5,456 bases of DNA from an uncultured Collinsella sp. GTDB lineage: Bacteria > Actinomycetota > Coriobacteriia > Coriobacteriales > Coriobacteriaceae. Every line of letters starts with the position of its first letter. The first letter of the stretch is position 1. Location: the NCBI GenBank assembly GCA_902496375.1, contig CABVAS010000118.1:1-5456 (forward strand). Direction: 5' to 3'. This document shows, one piece after another, positions 1 through 4,915 of this stretch. Made by a program: the position numbers and the translations under genes. Below the pieces are notes generated by a model that saw only the letters and a list, made by a program, of their open reading frames with translations, was not told the origin of the DNA and did no database searches.

Positions 1-344
1 ATAAGGCTTATCGCCGCGCCGATAGAGTAGGTCCCCCGAAGCCCCACGCGCTCAATGGTGTATTTGGGCGGATTGGCCAGCTTTCCGCGACCGCCCGCAT
101 CGCCCATGCCCGCCACGAATTGGTTGAGCACCTTCTCGGTCTCAAAGTTTGCAACTGGGACAAAACCCGCGCGCTCGCTCACTCCGAGCACGATGATGCC
201 GCCGGCGGTGTTTGCGAAAGCGCTGACCGTTTCCCATACGTCGCGGGAAAGCGTCATGGCGCTCTCTTTTACTTCGACGCTAAGGTCATCCGAGCCCATA
301 CGCCTTAAAGACTCAAGCAGACCGGTCAGCTCGTTTTCGTTCAT
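1..344 (-). CDS. AlbA_2-domain (Schlafen-type) putative DNA-binding / ATP-binding protein, 5' part only
   Basis: An open frame on the minus strand runs from ATG at 344-342 to the window edge, giving 114 codons without a stop. The product begins MNENELTGLLESLRRMGSDD. Residues about 22-60 carry the family pattern: VEVKES (22-27), then TVSAFANTAGGIIVLGVSE (39-57), the usual AlbA_2 signature of E-x-K followed by SAFANT-x-GG and a GV turn. Residues 66-110 fit the rest of the domain. The start is supported by AAAGGA (plus-strand 352-357), 7 nt before the ATG. Proteins of this family usually continue for several hundred residues, often with an ATPase-like middle and a C-terminal winged helix; those parts lie outside the window. 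Many behave as transcriptional regulators or accessory/defence proteins, but the exact job is not known here. The gene diverges from the M16C peptidase and is preceded by a repeat-rich leader that suggests tight, possibly self-directed control (inference). Confidence 0.8.
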   Translation of the reverse strand, partial: MNENELTGLLESLRRMGSDDLSVEVKESAMTLSRDVWETVSAFANTAGGIIVLGVSERAGFVPVANFETEKVLNQFVAGMGDAGGRGKLANPPKYTIERVGLRGTYSIGAAISL

Positions 345-398
345 CTGCACGTCCTTTCGCTCGGTCCTGCGGAGAATGCCACGGATAGATTTCCCTCG

Positions 399-447
399 TC
401 TCTCAGTTATCTCTCGTAATTATCTCTCATCTATCTTTCTATCTCTC
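399..447. repeat. Proximal TCTCTC repeat cluster, operator-like
   Basis: Four TCTCTC hexamers start at 399, 410, 423 and 442 on the plus strand, so they read GAGAGA on the strand of the AlbA_2 gene. The spacings are 11, 13 and 19 bases. Two lie within larger TTATCTCTC units (407-415 and 420-428). The 14-mer CTCAGTTATCTCTC at 402-415 recurs exactly at 568-581 in the distal cluster. The cluster would lie in the 5' leader of the AlbA_2 gene, downstream of its likely promoter. A regularly spaced, repeated short word beside the gene of a putative DNA-binding protein suggests an operator array, possibly for autoregulation; that function is inferred. Confidence 0.55.
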
Positions 448-476
448 GGCTTAGAGATAGAAAGATAGATAGAGAT
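422..476 (-). repeat. Long inverted repeat (perfect 18-bp stem, extended to 24 bp) in the AlbA_2 gene leader
   Basis: Positions 429-446 and 453-470 are perfect reverse complements of 18 bases (right arm AGAGATAGAAAGATAGAT) around the 6-base loop 447-452. If C428 is bulged out, the stem gains six more pairs (422-427 with 471-476). The stem is AT-rich and built from the same GAGAT/ATCTC word as the neighbouring repeats. No T-tract follows on either strand, so it does not look like a normal intrinsic terminator. In the minus-strand transcript it would form a strong leader hairpin about 80-130 nt before the AlbA_2 start. As DNA it could be a large dyad operator. Confidence 0.7.
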
Positions 477-498
477 GGAATGTCTACCATTTGCTTCA

Positions 499-526
499 TT
501 TATACATATTTTTGCTGGTAGAACAA
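499..526 (-). promoter_or_regulatory. Possible sigma-70-type promoter of the AlbA_2 gene
   Basis: On the minus strand, TTGTTC (plus-strand 521-526) is followed after 16 bases by TATAAA (plus-strand 499-504), in a locally AT-rich stretch. Transcription would start near 492 and give a leader of roughly 150 nt that contains the proximal TCTCTC cluster and the long hairpin. The -35 is overlapped by the dyad at 524-552. The match to consensus is fair rather than strong. Confidence 0.45.
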
Positions 527-552
527 TCGGTATTGAGACAATACCATGATTG
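524..552. promoter_or_regulatory. Compact dyad overlapping the -35 of the AlbA_2 promoter, operator-like
   Basis: GGTATTG (529-535) and CAATACC (539-545) form a perfect 7-bp inverted repeat around AGA. Outside them CAATC (524-528) pairs with GATTG (548-552), with two extra bases (546-547) on the right, giving a nested 12-bp dyad. It overlaps the proposed -35 element (521-526), which is where a repressor would act. It is unrelated in sequence to the TCTCTC repeats, so a different regulator may bind here. No known operator was recognised. Confidence 0.45.
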
Positions 553-567
553 CCTGTCTCTTTGCTG

Positions 568-640
568 CTCAGTTATCTCTCATATTTTTCTCTCATCTTC
601 CTGTCATCTCTCATATTAGAGACGAATGAGAGACGAGAGA
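568..640. repeat. Distal TCTCTC/GAGAGA repeat cluster, operator-like
   Basis: TCTCTC starts at 576, 589 and 607, and the reverse word GAGAGA starts at 628 and 635. The 13- and 18-base steps nearly copy the 13- and 19-base steps of the proximal cluster (410, 423, 442), and the leading 14-mer CTCAGTTATCTCTC is identical in both. TCTCTCAT (607-614) and ATGAGAGA (626-633) form a dyad with an 11-base spacer. The cluster lies upstream of the proposed AlbA_2 promoter, so the promoter is bracketed by related clusters, an arrangement compatible with DNA looping by a regulator (inference). Confidence 0.55.
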
Positions 641-695
641 TACGCGAGTGATGGACGAGCGAGGATTTTCGGAGGGTCGGATATCGAGAGTGGAT

Positions 696-781
696 ATTTG
701 GACGGTTTTTGGGGCTTTTGGCGGCCGATTTCGCCCGAAAGTCCACGCTCGTTTGGCGAGTGTCCAAATTTCCACGCTCGT
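696..781. repeat. Intergenic repeat-like segment with direct and inverted repeats
   Basis: ATTTGGAC (696-703) and GTCCAAAT (762-769) are perfect 8-base inverted arms 58 bases apart. Within and beside them, TCCACGCTCGT occurs twice (742-752 and 771-781, 29 bases apart). The first copy can pair with the CGAGTGT at 757-763 with one G-T pair. The segment sits in the GC-rich half of the divergent region (about 650-916), where I see no gene. It resembles a mobile or family-type intergenic repeat, but only a genome search could show that it recurs. Confidence 0.4.
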
Positions 782-858
782 GCGGCGGTCACGCGGGGCC
801 TATGCCCAATCCGGCTGCATCGTCTTCAGTTCGCCGCAGGGTCGCAGCCCCATATGGG

Positions 859-864
859 TATACT
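859..864 (+). promoter_or_regulatory. Weak candidate -10 box for the M16C peptidase gene
   Basis: TATACT lies 52 bases before the ATG at 917, just after the CCCATATGGG palindrome (849-858). It is a good -10 hexamer, but no recognisable -35 stands 16-18 bases upstream. A start near 871 would give a leader of about 46 nt. This is offered only as the best candidate in a GC-rich region. Confidence 0.25.
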
Positions 865-902
865 TTCGAGGATTCGACTCGATTCGCCCCCGCTGGGGCG
901 TC

Positions 903-910
903 AAAGGAGA
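903..910 (+). promoter_or_regulatory. Ribosome binding site fixing the M16C peptidase start
   Basis: AAAGGAGA ends 6 bases before ATG 917-919. The same reading frame stays open upstream to an ATG at 626, but that stretch has no comparable site and its translation does not resemble the peptidase N-terminus. The site therefore decides for the 917 start. Confidence 0.85.
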
Positions 911-916
911 CTGCAT

Positions 917-3900
917 ATGCCCACCACCTCAACCGACCCGCGCGCCGCTGCCGCCGCGCTGCTGGTACCCGGCACCACCTGCCACGGTTTTGCCGTCGAG
1001 CGCTGCGAGACCGTGCCCGAGCTCGACTCGGACGCCTACGTGCTGCGCCACACCGCATCGGGCGCTCGCCTGCTGTACCTGGCGTGCGACGACGAAAACA
1101 AGGCCTTTGCCATTGGCTTTAAAACGCCGCCGGCCGATTCCACCGGCGTGTTCCATATTCTTGAGCACTCGGTGCTGTGCGGATCGGCCAAGTTTCCCGT
1201 CAAGGAGCCGTTTGTCGACCTGATCAAGAGCTCCATGCAGACGTTCCTCAACGCCATGACCTACCCCGACAAGACCATCTACCCCGTTGCCACCACCAAC
1301 GAGCAGGATCTGTACAACCTGATGGACGTGTACCTGGACGCGGTGTTCAACCCGGCCATCTATACCAAGCCCACCATTTTTGAGCAGGAGGGCTGGCACT
1401 ACGAGCTGGACCTGCCGGAGAGCGTTGAGGGCGAGGGCGACGGCAGCTCCGCGAGCCTGCGCGAGGGCACGCTGCGCTATAACGGCGTGGTGTTCAACGA
1501 GATGAAGGGCGCGCTGTCCGACCCCATGAGCGTGCTGGACGATGCCGTCAACGCCGCGCTCTATCCCGACACCGCCTATGCGCACGAGAGCGGCGGCGAC
1601 CCGCGCGCGATTCCCGCGCTCACCTACGAGCAGTTCCTGGACACGCACGCGCGACACTACAATCCCTCCAACTCCTACATCACGCTCTACGGCGACCTGG
1701 ACGTGGACCGCGCACTGGCCTTTTTGGACGAGCGCTATCTGTCGCAGCCGAGTGCCGCGAGCCGCCGCATGGACGCTGCCGTTGCCGCCGGCGAGGACCC
1801 GTCCACGCTGGCGCCCAATCCGTTGGACGCGCAGGCGCCCGTGACCTGCGAGTACAAGCGCATCGAGATGGCCACCACACCCGAGAACGCCCTGGTGGGC
1901 CTGGGCCTTGTGCTGGGCAGCGCGCTCGACCGCAAGCGCACGATCGCGGCGGATATCCTGTTCGAGGCGCTGCTGGGCTCCAACGAAGCGCCGGTTAAGA
2001 AGGCCATTCTGGCCGCCGGCCTGGGCGGCAACGTGGTGAGCTACACCGCGGCCGAGAGCCTGCAGCCCTACGAGCTCATCATGCTGCAAAACGCACAGCC
2101 CGGTGTGGCGCGCGAGCTGCGTCGCGTGTTCCAGGACGCCTGCCGCGACCTGTGCGAGCACGGAGCTCCGCGCGAGCGTCTGGAAGCCATCATCAGCAGC
2201 AACGAGTACGACCTGCGCCAGCATGACTATGGCATCGCCGACGGCGTGGCCATTGCGTGCGACGCGCTGAGCACCTGGCTCTACGATGACGACGCCGCGA
2301 CGCTGGCGCTCAAGTACGGCCCGGTGTACGAGGAGCTGCGTAGCGAGCTGGACGGCAGCTATTTTGAGGACCTGCTGCGCGAGCTGGTGCTGGAAAACGA
2401 CCACATGGCACTGGTCGAGCTGGTGCCGGTGGACGCCGCCGAGGGTTCGGAGGGTGCCGAGGCCGCCGAGCTGGCAGCCAAGCGCGATGCCATGACCGAT
2501 GCCGAGCTGACCGACGTGGTCGAGCGCACGGCCGCGCTGCGTGCCGCGCAGGAGGCGGAAGACACACCCGAGGCCAAGGCCACGCTGCCGCGCCTGCGCG
2601 TGTCCGACATTGGCGAGGCGCGCCCCGAGCCGCCACTGATCGTGGACACGACCGTGCCCATCCCCTGCCTGCGCCACGGCATCCCCACCAACCGTCTGGC
2701 CTACGCCATGCAGTATTTCGACCTGAACTGCGTCGCGTTTGAGGACCTGCCCTATGTGACACTGCTCTGCCGCCTGCTTAAGCAGCTGCCCACGCGCGAG
2801 CACTCGGCCGAGGAACTCGACAACTTGCTCGCTGGCAAGCTCGGCTTTTTGAGCTTTACGACCGAGGTCATGACGCAGCCCGAAGTGGACGGCGTGCGCC
2901 CCTACCTGCTGGTGAGCGCCGGCGCCCTGTCCGAGAAGATCGATGCGCTGGCGAGTCTGCCGCGCGAGGTATGGTCGAGCACGCTTTTGGCAGATGCCGA
3001 CGCCGACCGCGTGCGCGACGTGCTCACACAGATTCGCATTGGGCTTGAGCAGGGCTTTATCAACAACGGCCACTCGGCGGCGCTCGGTCGCGCGATGAGC
3101 TACAGCTCGCCTTCGGCCGTGGTGCGCGAGCAGCTTTCGGGCGTGGACTTCTATCTGTTCCTGCGCGACCTGCTCGACCACTTTGACGAGCGCGTGAACG
3201 GGTTGCGTACCAAGCTTGCCGAGCTGGCAGGCCGCATCTTTGTGGCCGATGGCTGCCTGGCGAGCTTTACCGGCAGCAACGAGGACTTTAACGCATACTG
3301 GGCCGCCGCGGGCGACCTGGAGCTGGGCGCTGGCGACGGCGCCGATGCCGGCCGCAACGCGCTCGTGGTGCCGACGCCGTGCGACCGCCACGAGGCCTTT
3401 GTCATCCCCAGCGACATCTGTTTTGCGGCAAGCGCGTGCGACCCGCGTCGCTTGGGCATCGACGTGACGGGCGCCTGGGCGGTTGCCGCCAACGCGCTCT
3501 CCTACGACTATCTGTGGAACGAGATCCGCGTTAAGGGCGGCGCGTACGGCTGCGGATTCCGCGCGGCAGGTGAGCGTCAGACGGCGTTCTACACCTACCG
3601 CGACCCGGCAATCGACCCCTCGATTGAGCGCGTGGCGCGCGCGGGCGAATGGCTCGGCAGCTTTGATCCCGACGAGGCCGCCTTTGAGGGCTTTATCGTG
3701 AGCTGCGTGAGCGGCATGGACGCGCCGGTGAAGCCGTACGCGCTCACCAAGCGCCGCAACACGACCTACCTGGCCGGGCTCGATCCGCATGCGCGCGAGG
3801 AGCGCCGCGCCCAGATGCTCGCCGCCACGCCCGGTGAGCTTCGCTCGCTCGGCGCCGACGTAACGCGCATCGCAGCCGAGTCGCCCACCTGCGTCTTTGG

Positions 3901-3961
3901 CGGCCGCGACGTCATCGCCAAGAGCAACGCCGGCTTCAACGTCATCGACCTGCTGGGCTAA
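917..3961 (+). CDS. M16C-family zinc metallopeptidase (presequence protease / insulinase type)
   Basis: This 1014-residue protein has no signal peptide or membrane segment and should be cytosolic. The inverted zinc motif HILEH is at residues 80-84 (ligands H80 and H84, catalytic base E83). The third ligand is E195 in VVFNEMKGALSDP. N112 lies in the conserved block NAMTYPDKTIYPVATTNEQ. Near the C-terminus, IRVKGGAYG supplies R871 and Y877, with the same 6-residue separation as the substrate-binding Arg/Tyr pair of plant PreP. The order is as in the family: catalytic M16 domain (about 1-240), inactive M16 repeat (to about 480), helical M16C-associated linker (about 490-740), then the C-terminal half. 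Family members form a closed chamber and degrade unfolded peptides of up to a few tens of residues, so a role in peptide clearance is likely. It is slightly longer than usual, partly through an acidic Gly/Ser-rich loop at about 167-184. It is probably monocistronic: it has its own RBS and a terminator follows directly. Confidence 0.95.
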   Translation: MPTTSTDPRAAAAALLVPGTTCHGFAVERCETVPELDSDAYVLRHTASGARLLYLACDDENKAFAIGFKTPPADSTGVFHILEHSVLCGSAKFPVKEPFVDLIKSSMQTFLNAMTYPDKTIYPVATTNEQDLYNLMDVYLDAVFNPAIYTKPTIFEQEGWHYELDLPESVEGEGDGSSASLREGTLRYNGVVFNEMKGALSDPMSVLDDAVNAALYPDTAYAHESGGDPRAIPALTYEQFLDTHARHYNPSNSYITLYGDLDVDRALAFLDERYLSQPSAASRRMDAAVAAGEDPSTLAPNPLDAQAPVTCEYKRIEMATTPENALVGLGLVLGSALDRKRTIAADILFEALLGSNEAPVKKAILAAGLGGNVVSYTAAESLQPYELIMLQNAQPGVARELRRVFQDACRDLCEHGAPRERLEAIISSNEYDLRQHDYGIADGVAIACDALSTWLYDDDAATLALKYGPVYEELRSELDGSYFEDLLRELVLENDHMALVELVPVDAAEGSEGAEAAELAAKRDAMTDAELTDVVERTAALRAAQEAEDTPEAKATLPRLRVSDIGEARPEPPLIVDTTVPIPCLRHGIPTNRLAYAMQYFDLNCVAFEDLPYVTLLCRLLKQLPTREHSAEELDNLLAGKLGFLSFTTEVMTQPEVDGVRPYLLVSAGALSEKIDALASLPREVWSSTLLADADADRVRDVLTQIRIGLEQGFINNGHSAALGRAMSYSSPSAVVREQLSGVDFYLFLRDLLDHFDERVNGLRTKLAELAGRIFVADGCLASFTGSNEDFNAYWAAAGDLELGAGDGADAGRNALVVPTPCDRHEAFVIPSDICFAASACDPRRLGIDVTGAWAVAANALSYDYLWNEIRVKGGAYGCGFRAAGERQTAFYTYRDPAIDPSIERVARAGEWLGSFDPDEAAFEGFIVSCVSGMDAPVKPYALTKRRNTTYLAGLDPHAREERRAQMLAATPGELRSLGADVTRIAAESPTCVFGGRDVIAKSNAGFNVIDLLG

Positions 3962-3967
3962 CGCACT

Positions 3968-4009
3968 AAAGGTAGATTTTTGGGACATGCCCGAAAATCT
4001 ACCTTTTTT
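3968..4009 (+). terminator. Intrinsic terminator of the M16C peptidase gene
   Basis: Arms 3968-3984 (AAAGGTAGATTTTTGGG) and 3990-4006 form a 17-bp stem around the 5-base loop ACATG, ending in six T residues (4004-4009). The only non-Watson-Crick position is T3981 with G3993, a G-U pair in the plus-strand RNA and an A-C mismatch on the other strand, so the element is oriented for plus-strand transcription. It begins 7 bases after the stop codon. Confidence 0.92.
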
Positions 4010-4040
4010 CTGCGGCATGAGCGGGGCGGCGCAGCCCACC

Positions 4041-4198
4041 GCGGCGGTTTGTCTCAATCTGTAACATCTAGACGGCAATATCGGCTCCAGATGTTACAGA
4101 TCGAGACGTTTCCAGACGACGCCGACCTTTTGTCTCAATCTGTAACAACTAGGTCCAATTTTGCCGAGTTACTGTTACAGATCGAGACAAACCGCCGC
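4041..4198. repeat. 158-bp composite palindrome: two related hairpins, REP-doublet / REPIN-like
   Basis: Two hairpin units lie in tandem. Unit A has 19-base arms at 4051-4069 and 4089-4107 with a 19-base loop. Unit B has 16-base arms at 4132-4147 and 4173-4188 with a 25-base loop. The shared arm is GTCTCAATCTGTAACA on the left and TGTTACAGATCGAGAC on the right. The whole block is also enclosed by 26-base outer arms (4041-4066 and 4173-4198, beginning GCGGCGGTTT), which match except at one position. The four arms can therefore pair as two hairpins or as one long cruciform. Both units carry the same A-C mismatch on the plus strand (A4056/C4102 and A4137/C4183), which becomes a G-U pair on the minus strand. 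There is no protein gene inside. The structure resembles bacterial REP doublets or small non-autonomous mobile elements; a regulatory or terminator role is also possible. Confidence 0.8.
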
Positions 4199-4227
4199 AG
4201 ACGCCCATCACAGCACAGATAAAACCC

Positions 4228-4254
4228 GCCAAAATAAACCTGTCCCTTTTTGGC
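4228..4254. repeat. Short palindrome with a TAAACCTGTCCC loop before the cyclo-ligase gene
   Basis: GCCAAAA (4228-4234) and TTTTGGC (4248-4254) are 7-base inverted arms around a 13-base loop containing TAAACCTGTCCC. From memory, AAATAAACCTGTCCC-like words recur between genes in many bacteria and near Y1/REP-associated transposase genes; I could not check this. The hairpin ends 11 bases before the AGGAGG of the next gene, so it lies in the leader and could affect translation or stability of that mRNA. I see no clear promoter between 4199 and 4276. Confidence 0.45.
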
Positions 4255-4265
4255 AAGTTTGCTAG

Positions 4266-4271
4266 AGGAGG
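4266..4271 (+). promoter_or_regulatory. Ribosome binding site fixing the cyclo-ligase start
   Basis: AGGAGG lies 5 bases before ATG 4277-4279. The frame is open upstream to a TTG at 4250, but that codon is inside the short palindrome, has no ribosome binding site, and would make the AGGAGG part of the coding sequence. The ATG at 4277 is preferred. Confidence 0.85.
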
Positions 4272-4276
4272 TTGGG

Positions 4277-4873
4277 ATGGACAAGGCTGAGTTGCGGCGG
4301 GCGGTGATTGCTCGGCGTGATGCTCTTGATTTGGACTTGCGGGCAGCGAAGTCTGCCGTTATCTGCGCGCGGCTTGTTGAGCTGTTGGATCGCTTGGATG
4401 CCGCGGCGCCGCACACCGTTGCCATCTATGCCGCGATGGGCTCCGAAGTCGACCCAGCCGCGTTTGCCGCTGCGGCCGCCAAACGCGGCTGGCGCGTGGC
4501 CTATCCGTGCATGCTCTCGGCAATTGATGCCGCAGCTTGTGGCCAGCGCATGTGCATGCGAGCAGTTGCCGCCGACGATGCGTCCGCGGCTCCGTTTATC
4601 GCCCACCCCGCGAGGGCCTTCGCGGCCACGGACATCGACAGCGACCGCTTCCCCATCGTGCCTGCCGAAGCACTCGACATGATTGTTGTGCCGCTCGTGG
4701 CCTTCGATCAAACCGGCGCGCGCCTGGGCTACGGCGGCGGCTGCTATGACCGCTACCTGCCCATGCTCTCGCCCGTATGTCAAATCGTCGGCATCGCCTT
4801 CGACGAACAACGCATCAACCACGTCCCCACCGATGCCCACGACCTGCCGCTACCCAACATCATCAGCGCCTAA
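4277..4873 (+). CDS. 5-formyltetrahydrofolate cyclo-ligase (5,10-methenyltetrahydrofolate synthetase)
   Basis: This 198-residue protein, of normal family length, converts 5-formyltetrahydrofolate and ATP to 5,10-methenyltetrahydrofolate in the cytosol, returning the storage or by-product folate to the one-carbon pool. Support comes from the N-terminal basic helix (MDKAELRRAVIARRDAL), the central AIYAAMGSEVDP segment with a following YP turn, and above all the nucleotide-binding signature near the C-terminus, GARLGYGGGCYDRYLP (residues 147-162), preceded by DMIVVPLVAFD. The Cys at 156 stands where the family usually has Phe or Tyr. The middle part (about 95-130) is Ala-rich and the usual Gly-x-x-Glu-Pro element is not obvious, so that region is divergent. 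The peptidase terminator and composite palindrome separate it from the gene upstream. It converges with metA, leaving a 42-base gap in which I see no strong terminator. Confidence 0.92.
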   Translation: MDKAELRRAVIARRDALDLDLRAAKSAVICARLVELLDRLDAAAPHTVAIYAAMGSEVDPAAFAAAAAKRGWRVAYPCMLSAIDAAACGQRMCMRAVAADDASAAPFIAHPARAFAATDIDSDRFPIVPAEALDMIVVPLVAFDQTGARLGYGGGCYDRYLPMLSPVCQIVGIAFDEQRINHVPTDAHDLPLPNIISA

Positions 4874-4915
4874 CCGCCGCCACATCAGCCACGGCTACAG
4901 CAGTACCATCACAGC

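Noticed and set aside
55..468. A 137-codon plus-strand open frame opposite the AlbA_2 gene.
   Set aside because: It is antisense to a frame with a recognisable domain signature, and its end runs through the TCTCTC repeats and hairpin; the translation is Ser/Pro/Arg-rich without motifs.
573..767. A 64-codon minus-strand open frame in the divergent intergenic region.
   Set aside because: It runs across the distal repeat cluster and the repeat-like segment, is highly basic without recognisable motifs, and I saw no convincing ribosome binding site.
626..916. An in-frame N-terminal extension of 97 codons on the peptidase.
   Set aside because: It has no ribosome binding site, overlaps the GAGAGA repeat cluster and the 696-781 repeat-like segment, and its translation is unlike the M16C N-terminus. 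ATG 917 has AAAGGAGA at good spacing.
929..4078. A 1049-codon open frame on the minus strand, antisense to the peptidase gene.
   Set aside because: Its translation is low-complexity (rich in V, A, H, Q, R) with no family motif. It mirrors the GC-biased codons of the real gene, which carries clear M16C motifs and a good RBS.
4041..4198. The composite palindrome as a CRISPR array.
   Set aside because: There are only two units, each an internal inverted repeat with a loop, not short direct repeats separated by unique spacers of uniform length; no cas gene is seen.
4135..4425. A 96-codon minus-strand open frame over the second hairpin and the start of the cyclo-ligase gene.
   Set aside because: It combines antisense of the cyclo-ligase gene with palindromic repeat sequence; there is no domain signature.
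4874..4915. A possible bidirectional terminator between the convergent cyclo-ligase and metA genes.
   Set aside because: Only a very short AGCC-AC-GGCT palindrome is present and there is no T-tract on either strand.
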